From assembly GCA_023389095.1 (NCBI GenBank), contig JAEWFB010000156.1, positions 1 to 13,014 on the forward strand: a DNA stretch of 13,014 nt. The letters are read 5' to 3'. Positions within the stretch are counted from its first letter, which is position 1; each line of letters opens with the position of its first letter. This document shows, one piece after another, positions 1-6,413 of the stretch. Made by a program: the position numbers and the translations under genes. Source of the stretch: Actinomycetes bacterium. GTDB taxonomy: Bacteria; Actinomycetota; Actinomycetes; Actinomycetales; Dermatophilaceae. The notes below the pieces were generated by a model. The model was not told the origin of the DNA and made no database searches. It saw only the letters and a program-made list of their open reading frames with translations.

Positions 1-1644
1 GCGGAGCCGCTCGTCATGCAGCTGCCGATCGGTGCGGAGAACGACTTCCTCGGCGTCGTCGACCTCATCTACAAGCGCGCCCTGGTCTGGCCGGGCGACG
101 CCAAGGGTGACGTCACGATGGGCGCGAAGTACGAGATCCAAGAGATCCCGGCCGACATGCTCGACAAGGTCGAGGAGTACCGCCAGGTCCTCGTCGAGCG
201 CGTCGCCGAGTCCGACGACGACCTCATGGAGAAGTACCTCAGCGGTGAGGAGCTGACGCCGGAGGAGATCAAGGCCGGCATCCGCAAGCTGACGGTCACC
301 TCCGAGCTCTACCCGGTGTTCTGCGGCTCCGCCTTCAAGAACCGTGGCGTGCAGCCGATGCTCGACGCCGTCGTCGACTACCTCCCGTCCCCGCTCGACG
401 TGCCGGCCATGATCGGTCACAAGCCGGGCGACGAGAGCGTCGAGCTGACGCGTGAGCCGAGCAAGGACGCCCCGTTCTCGGCCCTGGCCTTCAAGGTCGC
501 CGCGCACCCGTTCTTCGGCACGCTCACCTTCATCCGCGTGTACTCCGGCCGCATCGCCGCCGGCTCGCAGGTCATCAACACGACCAAGGGCCGCAAGGAG
601 CGCATCGGCAAGCTGTTCCAGATGCACGCCAACAAGGAGAACCCGGTCGAGGAGGCCCTCGCCGGCCACATCTACGCGGCCATCGGTCTCAAGGACACGA
701 CGACCGGCGACACGCTGTCGGACCCGAACGAGCAGATCGTCCTCGAGTCGATGACGTTCCCGGACCCGGTCATCCAGGTCGCCATCGAGCCCAAGACCAA
801 GGGTGACCAGGAGAAGCTCTCCACGGCCATCCAGAAGCTCTCGGCCGAGGACCCGACCTTCCAGGTCCACCTCGACGAGGACACCGGCCAGACGATCATC
901 GCCGGCATGGGCGAGCTGCACCTCGACATCCTCGTCGACCGCATGAAGCGCGAGTTCAAGGTCGAGGCCAACGTCGGCAAGCCGCAGGTGGCCTACCGCG
1001 AGACGATCCGTCGCTCGGTCGAGAAGTACGACTACACGCACAAGAAGCAGACCGGTGGTTCCGGCCAGTTCGCGAAGGTCCAGGTGTCCTTCGAGCCGCT
1101 GGGCGAGACCGAGGACGGCTCGATGTACGAGTTCGTCAACGCCGTCACCGGTGGTCGCGTGCCGCGCGAGTACATCCCGTCGGTCGACGCCGGCATCCAG
1201 GACGCCATGCAGTACGGCGTGCTGGCCGGGTACCCCCTCGTGGGCATCAAGGCGACCCTGAACGACGGCGCCTACCACGACGTCGACTCCTCGGAGATGG
1301 CGTTCAAGATCGCCGGCTCGATGGTCCTCAAGGAGGCCATCCGCAAGGCCGACCCGGTCCTGCTCGAGCCGATGATGGCCGTCGAGGTCCGTACGCCCGA
1401 GGACTACATGGGCGACGTCATCGGTGACATCAACTCCCGTCGTGGCCAGATCCAGGGCATGGAGGACATCAGCGGCGCCAAGGTCGTCAAGGGCCTCGTC
1501 CCGCTGTCCGAGATGTTCGGCTACGTCGGTGACCTGCGGTCCAAGACGCAGGGTCGCGCGAGCTTCTCCATGGAGTTCGACTCCTACGCAGAGGTCCCCA
1601 AGGCCGTTGCCGAGGAGATCATCAAGAAGACCCGCGGCGAGTGA
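1..1644 (+). CDS. fusA: Elongation factor G, 5'-truncated by window edge
   Basis: EF-G is the cytosolic GTPase that drives translocation of tRNA and mRNA on the ribosome and, with RRF, ribosome recycling. The reading frame is open from base 1 and ends at TGA 1642-1644, giving 547 residues. A full EF-G has about 700, so roughly 155 N-terminal residues, including the P-loop, switch regions and DxPGH motif, lie outside the window. What remains starts in the G domain/G' insert (LPIGAENDFLGVVDLIY). Domain II begins near base 470 (FSALAFKVAAHPFFGTLTF), domain III near 760 (QEKLSTAIQKLSAEDPTF, MGELHLDILVDRMK), domain IV near 980 (YRETIRRSVEKYDYTHKKQ, VPREYIPSVDAG, and the tip segment GAYHDVDSSEMAFK), and domain V near 1350 (MGDVIGDINSRRGQIQGME). 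No frameshift or internal stop is seen. tuf follows 107 bases later on the same strand, the usual str operon order. Identification is secure; only the start is missing. Confidence 0.98.
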   Translation, partial: AEPLVMQLPIGAENDFLGVVDLIYKRALVWPGDAKGDVTMGAKYEIQEIPADMLDKVEEYRQVLVERVAESDDDLMEKYLSGEELTPEEIKAGIRKLTVTSELYPVFCGSAFKNRGVQPMLDAVVDYLPSPLDVPAMIGHKPGDESVELTREPSKDAPFSALAFKVAAHPFFGTLTFIRVYSGRIAAGSQVINTTKGRKERIGKLFQMHANKENPVEEALAGHIYAAIGLKDTTTGDTLSDPNEQIVLESMTFPDPVIQVAIEPKTKGDQEKLSTAIQKLSAEDPTFQVHLDEDTGQTIIAGMGELHLDILVDRMKREFKVEANVGKPQVAYRETIRRSVEKYDYTHKKQTGGSGQFAKVQVSFEPLGETEDGSMYEFVNAVTGGRVPREYIPSVDAGIQDAMQYGVLAGYPLVGIKATLNDGAYHDVDSSEMAFKIAGSMVLKEAIRKADPVLLEPMMAVEVRTPEDYMGDVIGDINSRRGQIQGMEDISGAKVVKGLVPLSEMFGYVGDLRSKTQGRASFSMEFDSYAEVPKAVAEEIIKKTRGE

Positions 1645-1751
1645 CGACGGGTCATCCCGGTAGTCTCTTTCTTCGGAAATCCCAACCCATCGCGCCACGT
1701 CCTGCCCTGGTCGTACGGCGTAACACTAGAAAGTCCTGAGGAGGACACACA

Positions 1752-2948
1752 GTGGCGAAGGCAAAGTTCGAGCGGACCAAGCCGCACGTCAACATCGGCA
1801 CCATTGGTCACATCGACCACGGCAAGACGACGCTGACGGCTGCGATCTCCAAGGTCCTGCACGACAAGTACCCCGACCTCAACCCGCAGTTCGCGTTCGA
1901 GGACATCGACAAGGCTCCCGAGGAGCGTCAGCGCGGTATCACGATCTCGATCGCGCACATCGAGTACCAGACCGAGGGTCGTCACTACGCCCACGTCGAC
2001 TGCCCGGGCCACGCCGACTACGTGAAGAACATGATCACGGGTGCGGCTCAGATGGACGGCGCGATCCTCGTGGTCGCGGCGACCGACGGCCCGATGCCGC
2101 AGACGAAGGAGCACGTCCTCCTGGCCCGCCAGGTCGGCGTCCCCTACATCGTCGTGGCGCTCAACAAGGCCGACATGGTCGACGACGAGGAGATCATGGA
2201 GCTCGTCGAGATGGAGGTCCGTGAGCTCCTCTCGTCCTACGAGTTCCCCGGCGACGACCTCCCGGTCGTCCAGGTCTCGGCGCTCAAGGCGCTCGAGGGC
2301 GACGAGAAGTGGGGCCAGTCGGTCCTCGACCTCATGGACGCCGTCGACAGCGCCATCCCGGAGCCGGAGCGCGACGTCGACAAGCCGTTCCTCATGCCCG
2401 TGGAGGACGTGTTCACGATCACCGGTCGTGGCACCGTCGTCACCGGTCGTATCGAGCGCGGCGTCCTCAAGGTCAACGAGGAGGTCGAGATCGTCGGCAT
2501 CCACACCGGCCCGCCGGCCAAGACGACCGTCACCGGTATCGAGATGTTCCGCAAGCTCCTCGACGAGGGTCGTGCGGGCGAGAACGTCGGCCTCCTGCTC
2601 CGTGGCACGAAGCGCGAGGACGTCGAGCGCGGCCAGGTCGTCGTGAAGCCGGGTTCGATCACCCCGCACACCGACTTCGAGGCGCAGGTCTACATCCTGT
2701 CCAAGGACGAGGGCGGCCGTCACACGCCGTTCTACGACAACTACCGTCCGCAGTTCTACTTCCGGACGACGGACGTCACGGGTGTCGTGCACCTGCCCGA
2801 GGGCACCGAGATGGTCATGCCCGGCGACAACACCGACATGAAGGTCGAGCTCATCCAGCCGATCGCCATGGAGGACGGCCTCAAGTTCGCCATCCGTGAG
2901 GGTGGCCGCACGGTCGGCGCCGGTCGCGTCACCAAGATCATCAAGTGA
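1752..2948 (+). CDS. tuf: Elongation factor Tu
   Basis: EF-Tu delivers aminoacyl-tRNA to the ribosomal A site as a GTP complex. The protein has 398 residues, normal for the family. GTP-binding elements are all present: P-loop GHIDHGKT at 19-26, switch I RGITI at 61-65, DCPGH at 83-87 with the catalytic His at 87, NKAD at 138-141 and SAL at 176-178. Enterobacteria have NKCD in place of NKAD. Domain II (TITGRGTVVTGRIERG) and domain III, ending GRTVGAGRVTKIIK, are intact. The GTG start is fixed by a strong Shine-Dalgarno AGGAGG at 1739-1744, seven bases upstream, and by the conserved N-terminus AKAKFERTKPHVNIGTIGH. The fusA-tuf gap of 107 bases holds only two tiny hairpins (CGGG/CCCG near 1649-1660 and TTTC-TTCG-GAAA at 1668-1679), so read-through from fusA is likely. 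A separate tuf promoter is possible but I see no convincing -35/-10 pair. A strong hairpin follows at 2985. Confidence 0.98.
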   Translation: MAKAKFERTKPHVNIGTIGHIDHGKTTLTAAISKVLHDKYPDLNPQFAFEDIDKAPEERQRGITISIAHIEYQTEGRHYAHVDCPGHADYVKNMITGAAQMDGAILVVAATDGPMPQTKEHVLLARQVGVPYIVVALNKADMVDDEEIMELVEMEVRELLSSYEFPGDDLPVVQVSALKALEGDEKWGQSVLDLMDAVDSAIPEPERDVDKPFLMPVEDVFTITGRGTVVTGRIERGVLKVNEEVEIVGIHTGPPAKTTVTGIEMFRKLLDEGRAGENVGLLLRGTKREDVERGQVVVKPGSITPHTDFEAQVYILSKDEGGRHTPFYDNYRPQFYFRTTDVTGVVHLPEGTEMVMPGDNTDMKVELIQPIAMEDGLKFAIREGGRTVGAGRVTKIIK

Positions 2949-2984
2949 TCTGACGCTGCACCCGCAGCACCAGCTCCACCGGTT

Positions 2985-3014
2985 GGGCCCGTTCCGCTTC
3001 GGCGGGGCGGGCCC
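2985..3014 (+). terminator. GC-rich UUCG-loop terminator hairpin after tuf
   Basis: Bases 2985-2997 pair with 3002-3014 over 13 positions, two of them G-U wobbles, around a C(TTCG)G tetraloop at 2998-3001. The hairpin starts 36 bases after the tuf stop. Only two T residues follow, so it lacks a classical U-tract, which is common for actinobacterial terminators. It lies between the convergent tuf and LLM oxidoreductase genes and could act in both directions, although the G-U pairs become weaker A-C mismatches in the minus-strand transcript. Confidence 0.8.
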
Positions 3015-3044
3015 TTCCGCATGCCAGGGGCTGATGCTTCGGGC

Positions 3045-3084
3045 CGAGGTGACCTGACGCGTCGGGGCGCGACGCACCACCTCG
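3045..3084 (-). terminator. Compound hairpin, candidate terminator of the minus-strand LLM gene
   Basis: An outer 7-bp stem (CGAGGTG 3045-3051 with CACCTCG 3078-3084) encloses an inner 6-bp stem (GCGTCG 3059-3064 with CGACGC 3070-3075, loop of five). It begins 21 bases beyond the stop codon of the minus-strand oxidoreductase, where a terminator is expected. No T-tract follows on that strand, so the role is inferred from position and structure only. Confidence 0.45.
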
Positions 3085-3105
3085 ACCCGACTGCTGCGGT
3101 CGCGG

Positions 3106-4020
3106 TCAGCCGTCGAGGACGGCGAGGGCACGGCCGATCGCGGTGATGCTCTGGACGGTGACGGGGTCGAGGACGAGCTGGACGTGCTCGGCACCGGCCT
3201 CGGCCATCGCGTGCAGGTGCTCGGCCAGTGCTCCGGGATCGCCGCTGACCGGCGTGACCGACGCGGCGTACCCGGAGTCGCCCATGACCCGGCCCGCGCC
3301 GCCGGGGAGCCGGACGAGGACCGCTGCCGTGGCGCCAACCGGGTCGGTGCGGCCGGCCTCCGCCGCGGCGGCGTCCACCCGCGTCTTGAGCCGGGCGAAC
3401 GCGGCGGGGGAGTTGCCGTAGTCGCTCCACCACGTGTTCCAGAGGTCCACGTGGGGCAGCCCGATGCGCAGCATCCGCGGACCCGTCGAGCCGAGCATGA
3501 GCGGTGGCCCGCCCGGACGCGTCGGGCCCGGGTCGAGCACGCAGTCGCTGAGGTCGTGGAAGCGGCCGTGGTGGTCGATGCGTCCGTCGCGCAGCAGGGT
3601 GCGGATGACCGTGAAGGCCTCCTCGAAGCGCGTGACCCGCTCGTCGAACGGGAAGCCGAAGGCGGCGTACTCGCGCTCGTTCCAGCCGGCTCCGAGGCCG
3701 AGCACGAGACGGCCGCCGGAGATGCCGTCGACGGTGGCGGCCATCTTCGCGAGCATCGCCGGCGCGTGGAAGGCGGTCGAGGCCACGAAGGGTCCCAGCT
3801 CGACCCGGGAGGTGACGGCGGCGACCGCGGCGAGCGAGGTCCACACCTCCCACGGTCCGCGGGTGAGGCCGCCGGGCAGGTCGTAGAGCAGGTGGTCGCC
3901 GAGCCAGAGCGAGTCGAGGCCGACGTCCTCGGCCGTGCGGGCCATGGTGAGCAGCTCGGGCCACTCGACCCGCCGCTCGACCTCCGGCAGCTGGACGCCG
4001 ACCCGGAGCGGCCGGTTCAT
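3106..4020 (-). CDS. LLM class (luciferase-like) flavin/F420-dependent oxidoreductase
   Basis: The protein has 304 residues, typical of short luciferase-like monooxygenase family members. This TIM-barrel family uses reduced FMN or, very often in actinomycetes, coenzyme F420. Visible family marks are the N-terminal strand RVGVQLPEVE, the segment AEDVGLDSLWLGDHLLY at about 31-46, and the strongly diagnostic block SGGRLVLGLGAGWNEREY at 101-118, followed by FGFPFDERVTRFEEAFTVIR and by GGPPLMLGSTGPRMLRI. There is no signal peptide or membrane segment, so it should be cytosolic. The ATG at 4018-4020 directly precedes the barrel's first strand. No good Shine-Dalgarno lies before it. The gene is convergent with tuf and divergent from the aminopeptidase, with 129 bases between. 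Substrate and cofactor cannot be read from sequence; F420 use is an inference from family and lineage. It has no evident role in translation and may be a lineage-specific insert in this locus. Confidence 0.9.
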   Translation of the reverse strand: MNRPLRVGVQLPEVERRVEWPELLTMARTAEDVGLDSLWLGDHLLYDLPGGLTRGPWEVWTSLAAVAAVTSRVELGPFVASTAFHAPAMLAKMAATVDGISGGRLVLGLGAGWNEREYAAFGFPFDERVTRFEEAFTVIRTLLRDGRIDHHGRFHDLSDCVLDPGPTRPGGPPLMLGSTGPRMLRIGLPHVDLWNTWWSDYGNSPAAFARLKTRVDAAAAEAGRTDPVGATAAVLVRLPGGAGRVMGDSGYAASVTPVSGDPGALAEHLHAMAEAGAEHVQLVLDPVTVQSITAIGRALAVLDG

Positions 4021-4135
4021 CGAGGGGTTCCGCGGCGCGATGGGGTCATGGGCCGATCCAACCCGATCGTCGCCAGCACGTCACGGGCGCGACCGCGTCC
4101 GGGCGCCCGACGGCGTCGGGAGCGGGGGCGGTGGG

Positions 4136-4149
4136 TAGGGTCGGGAGCC
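4136..4149 (+). promoter_or_regulatory. Candidate -10 element of a leaderless promoter for the M18 aminopeptidase
   Basis: TAGGGT at 4136-4141 fits the actinobacterial -10 pattern TANNNT. It sits eight bases before the ATG at 4150, the spacing at which transcription would start at or one base before the start codon. Only GGGAG at 4143-4147 resembles a Shine-Dalgarno, and it is two bases from the ATG, too close to work normally. No recognisable -35 lies 16-18 bases upstream. Leaderless transcription is common in actinomycetes, but its use here is inferred. Confidence 0.45.
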
Positions 4150-5454
4150 ATGGCGCACTCCTTCGACACCGACTCCGAGGCCCAGGGGCTCATCGACTAC
4201 GTGGACGCGTCGCCGACGCCCTTCCACGCCTGCGAGCAGGCAGCCCGCCGTCTCGCCGAGGCCGGCTTCACCGAGGTCGTCGAGACCGATCCCTTCCCGA
4301 CCGAGCCCGGGCGCCACTGGCTCGTGCGCGGCGGGTCGCTCATCGCGTGGGACACGACCGGCGCACACGGTTCGGGCGCCGGTCCGGCCGCCGGCTTCCG
4401 CGTCGTCGGAGCGCACACCGACAGCCCCAACCTGCGGGTCAAGCCGCACGCCGACCACGTCAAGGCCGGCTGGCAGATGCTCGCCGTCGAGCCGTACGGC
4501 GGCCTGCTGCAGAACTCCTGGCTCGACCGCGACCTCGGCCTGGCCGGGCGGGTCACGGTACGCACGGCGTCCGGGGTGCAGGAGCGCCTCTTCCACGACA
4601 GCGACCCGATCCTGCGGGTGCCGCAGCTGGCGATCCACCTCGACCGCACCCAGAACGAGGCGCTCACCCTCAACCGCCAGCAGCACCTCGTGCCGCTCTG
4701 GGGCGTCGGCGAGCGTCCCGGCGACTTTCCCGCCTACCTCGCCGCCCACGTGGGCGTCGACCACGAGGACGTCCTCGCGTGGGACGTCATGACCCACCCG
4801 GTGCAGCCCTCTGCCCGCATCGGCCGCGACCGCGACCTCATCGCCGCCCCGCGCCTCGACAACCTCGCCACGTCGTACGCCGGCGTGCGCGCCATGGTCG
4901 ACGCCTCGGCGTCCGGGCCGGGCCACGTGCCGGTGCTCGTCCTCTTCGACCACGAGGAGATCGGCAGCACCTCCGAGCGAGGTGCCGTGTCGACGCTGCT
5001 GCCCTCGGTCCTCGAGCGCATCGTCCTCGCCGGCGGCGGCACCCGCGACGACTACTTCCGGGCCCTCGCCGCCACCACCATCGCCTCGGGCGACATGGGC
5101 CACGCGACGCACCCGAACTACGCCGAGCAGCACGAGCCGCTGCACCAGATCCGCGTCAACGGCGGCCCGGTGCTCAAGGTCAACACGAACCTGCGCTACG
5201 CCACCGACTCGGTCGGCGCCGCGGCCTTCCGCCTCGCGTGCGAGCAGGCCGGCGTGCCGATGCAGACCTTCGTCACGCGCAGCGACCTGCCCTGCGGCTC
5301 GACCGTGGGACCGGTCACCTCGGCCCTGACCGGCGCCACGACCGTCGACTTCGGCGCTGCCGCCCTGTCGATGCACAGCGCACGCGAGCTCATGGGTGCC
5401 GAGGACCCGGCGATGTACGCCGGAGCGCTCAGCGCCTTCCTCGCGCCCGCCTGA
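4150..5454 (+). CDS. M18 family aminopeptidase (aspartyl aminopeptidase-like)
   Basis: A 434-residue zinc metallo-aminopeptidase of family M18, which removes N-terminal (often acidic) residues from peptides in the cytosol. Bacterial members are about 420-430 residues, so this is full length. The di-metal site is visible: AHTDSP with His89 and Asp91, RLDNL with the bridging Asp237, FDHEEIGS with Glu269 and Glu270, and the C-terminal MHSARE with His409. Other M18 blocks are SPTPFHACEQAARRL near 21-35, SGDMGHATHPNY at 313-324 and DLPCGSTVGP at 379-388. There is no signal sequence. The frame stays open far upstream of 4150, but that part is a high-GC shadow of the LLM gene on the other strand; the ATG at 4150 fits the family N-terminus. 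An 11-13 bp hairpin follows 22 bases after the stop. It is divergent from the LLM oxidoreductase and not obviously related to it. The exact peptide substrates are unknown. Confidence 0.93.
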   Translation: MAHSFDTDSEAQGLIDYVDASPTPFHACEQAARRLAEAGFTEVVETDPFPTEPGRHWLVRGGSLIAWDTTGAHGSGAGPAAGFRVVGAHTDSPNLRVKPHADHVKAGWQMLAVEPYGGLLQNSWLDRDLGLAGRVTVRTASGVQERLFHDSDPILRVPQLAIHLDRTQNEALTLNRQQHLVPLWGVGERPGDFPAYLAAHVGVDHEDVLAWDVMTHPVQPSARIGRDRDLIAAPRLDNLATSYAGVRAMVDASASGPGHVPVLVLFDHEEIGSTSERGAVSTLLPSVLERIVLAGGGTRDDYFRALAATTIASGDMGHATHPNYAEQHEPLHQIRVNGGPVLKVNTNLRYATDSVGAAAFRLACEQAGVPMQTFVTRSDLPCGSTVGPVTSALTGATTVDFGAAALSMHSARELMGAEDPAMYAGALSAFLAPA

Positions 5455-5476
5455 CGGCCCCTCCGACGACTCGCAC

Positions 5477-5509
5477 GTTCGAGGCGTCGGGTGCGGCGAC
5501 GCCTCGAGC
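5477..5509 (+). terminator. Hairpin after the M18 aminopeptidase
   Basis: Bases 5479-5489 and 5497-5507 form a perfect 11-bp inverted repeat (TCGAGGCGTCG / CGACGCCTCGA) with a seven-base loop. One G-U pair and one G-C pair extend it outward to 5477 and 5509. It begins 22 bases after the aminopeptidase stop. No U-tract follows. Position suggests a terminator, possibly partial, that separates the aminopeptidase from the DCC gene. Confidence 0.6.
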
Positions 5510-5520
5510 CGGGGCGCGCC

Positions 5521-5570
5521 GGTGAGCGCCGGTGAGCGTCGGGCGCGTCGGGGCGCGTCGGGGCGCGTGG
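5521..5570 (+). repeat. Five tandem 10-bp units before the DCC gene
   Basis: Two copies of GGTGAGCGYC (5521-5540) are followed by three copies of GGGCGCGTSG (5541-5570). All units are exactly ten bases long and abut without gaps. The block ends at the Shine-Dalgarno of the downstream gene. It could be replication slippage, or a set of sites on one face of the helix. No function is shown. Confidence 0.75.
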
Positions 5571-5575
5571 GAGGA
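5569..5575 (+). promoter_or_regulatory. Shine-Dalgarno that decides the DCC gene start
   Basis: GGGAGGA at 5569-5575 lies seven bases before GTG 5583. It supports that start over an in-frame ATG at 5532, which would put the tandem repeat inside the coding region and add 17 Arg/Gly-rich residues absent from the core DUF393 domain. Confidence 0.65.
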
Positions 5576-5582
5576 TCGACGC

Positions 5583-6002
5583 GTGGAGCTGACCGTGCCG
5601 GACCGCCCGACGCTGGTGTACGACGCCGACTGTGGCTTCTGCACCCGCAGCGCGCAGTTCGCGCGCCGCTGGGTCGACCGGCGCGGGCGCTACGACGTGC
5701 GGCCGTGGCAGGAGCTCGACCTCGCTGCGGTCGGGCTCAGCCCACAGGACTGCGACGCGGCCGCGCAGTTCGTCACGGCCGACGGCTCGATCCGCTCGGG
5801 GCACCGGGCCGTGGCGAGCGCCGTGACGCACGGCGCCCCGGCCTGGCGCCCGCTCGGCCACCTCCTGCTCGCTCCGGGCGTCTCGGCCCTTGCCGCGCGG
5901 GTGTACACGTGGGTCGCCGACCACCGGTACCAGCTGCCGGGCGGCACCGCCGCCTGCGCGCGACCGGCGCCCGACGCGGGCCGCGACGCCGCGTCCGACT
6001 GA
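5583..6002 (+). CDS. DCC family (DUF393) thiol-disulfide oxidoreductase-like protein
   Basis: With the GTG start the protein has 139 residues, matching the usual 110-140 of the family. The diagnostic motif is near the N-terminus: a hydrophobic strand TLVYDADCGFC, with Asp16, Cys17 and Cys20 forming DCxxC, a thioredoxin-like redox motif. Further family features are the segment FVTADGSIRSGHRAVASAV (a solvent-exposed strand and helix common in DUF393) and the C-terminal VYTWVADHRYQLPG. There is no signal peptide. Biochemical function is not established for most of this family; a thiol-disulfide role is suggested by the CxxC. It lies 128 bases after the aminopeptidase with a hairpin between, so it may have its own transcript. 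It ends before a GC-rich palindrome. The start is the least certain point; an ATG at 5532 would give 156 residues. Confidence 0.85.
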   Translation: MELTVPDRPTLVYDADCGFCTRSAQFARRWVDRRGRYDVRPWQELDLAAVGLSPQDCDAAAQFVTADGSIRSGHRAVASAVTHGAPAWRPLGHLLLAPGVSALAARVYTWVADHRYQLPGGTAACARPAPDAGRDAASD

Positions 6003-6010
6003 TCGGCGGG

Positions 6011-6028
6011 GGAGGGGCCGGCCCCTTC
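6011..6028 (+). terminator. Short GC hairpin after the DCC gene
   Basis: Nine bases after the DCC stop, 6011-6017 pair with 6022-6028 (seven pairs, one G-U) around CCGG. The core 6013-6026 is a perfect 14-base palindrome. Only two T residues lie in its 3' side. It is a plausible weak terminator. Confidence 0.5.
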
Positions 6029-6060
6029 GGCATCCGTACGTGCGACCTGCGGCGACGCCG

Positions 6061-6079
6061 CCCCGGGCCGATCCCGGGG
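6061..6079 (+). terminator. Second hairpin in the DCC-rpsJ gap
   Basis: CCCCGGG (6061-6067) and CCCGGGG (6073-6079) form a perfect 7-bp stem with a CCGAT loop. It lies about 50 bases upstream of the proposed S10 promoter and could help insulate the ribosomal operon from upstream transcription. There is no U-tract, so the role is uncertain. Confidence 0.35.
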
Positions 6080-6129
6080 ACGGTCGACGCGCCACGGACG
6101 GGGGTGGTCCGCGCGGTCCCGACCTCGAT

Positions 6130-6159
6130 TTGATAGGGCCCGTACCGCTCTGGCACACT
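6130..6159 (+). promoter_or_regulatory. Candidate promoter of the S10 ribosomal operon
   Basis: TTGATA at 6130-6135 (five of six to TTGACA) is followed after 18 bases by CACACT at 6154-6159, which keeps the key A2 and T6 of the -10 box and has TGG just before it like an extended -10. Transcription would start near 6166-6168, about 250 bases before rpsJ. This is the best -35/-10 pair in the 411-base gap and it lies just after the hairpins that would end the DCC transcript. Confidence 0.5.
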
Positions 6160-6166
6160 GTTCAGG

Positions 6167-6413
6167 TTGCTTGACGCGCGTCGCTGACCCATGTCGGCGT
6201 CGCCGCCCCTCGAGAGCCTCCTGACGGGGACTCGCCAGGACTCCTCTCGGAGGCCCGAGGGAAGCGCAATGCAACCCGGTTCGGCCGGGCACTCACGACG
6301 AAAGTGGCACTTCCGTGCGCACTTTCTCCTCGTGGAGAGGGCGACACGCCCGACCTCGGGGGTCGGAGGCCAAGGGAACCGGCAGTCAGAAGCGAGAGAG
6401 AGACGTTCATCAG
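6167..6413 (+). promoter_or_regulatory. Structured 5' leader of the S10 operon
   Basis: This stretch of about 247 bases has no credible gene but many inverted repeats. Stem A pairs CGAGAG 6211-6216 with CTCTCG 6244-6249 and encloses TCCTG 6219-6223 / CAGGA 6236-6240. A competing pairing is GCCTCC 6216-6221 with GGAGGC 6249-6254. Stem B is CCCGG 6275-6279 / CCGGG 6285-6289. Stem C is the strongest: CACGA 6294-6298 / TCGTG 6330-6334 outside, then AAAGTG 6301-6306 / CACTTT 6320-6325 and GCAC 6307-6310 / GTGC 6315-6318 around a TTCC loop. Stem D is GGGCG 6339-6343 / CGCCC 6347-6351. Stem E is CCGACC 6350-6355 / GGTCGG 6361-6366 and shares two bases with D. In E. coli, L4 represses its operon through such a leader. 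Similar control here is inferred, and the exact 5' end depends on the proposed promoter. Confidence 0.55.

Noticed and set aside
1645..1751. A separate promoter for tuf, with TAACAC at 1721-1726 as -10
   Set aside because: No -35-like sequence lies at the right distance, and TAACAC lacks the terminal T. Co-transcription with fusA is the simpler reading, although an internal tuf promoter is not ruled out.
1584..3338. A 584-codon open frame on the minus strand across tuf and the end of fusA
   Set aside because: It is antisense to two highly conserved genes. Its composition (Asp/Val/Leu/Arg-rich, no recognisable domain) is the usual mirror of G/C-ending codons.
3184..4149. An upstream extension of the aminopeptidase frame
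   Set aside because: It lies antisense to the LLM oxidoreductase and has no M18 similarity; the family N-terminus starts at ATG 4150.
5396..6133. A 245-codon plus-strand frame and a 320-codon minus-strand frame over the DCC gene region
   Set aside because: Both are Arg/Gly/Pro-rich with no motif, and they conflict with the DCC gene, which has a clear DCxxC motif and ribosome-binding site.
6171..6199. TTGACG at 6171-6176 as a -35 box for the S10 operon
   Set aside because: It matches TTGACA well, but no TANNNT lies 16-19 bases downstream; the TTGATA/CACACT pair is better.
6003..6413. A possible tRNA or other small RNA gene in the longest gene-free stretch
   Set aside because: I could not find a cloverleaf, a T-loop GTTCRANNC box or any other known RNA signature; the inverted repeats are better explained as terminators and mRNA leader.
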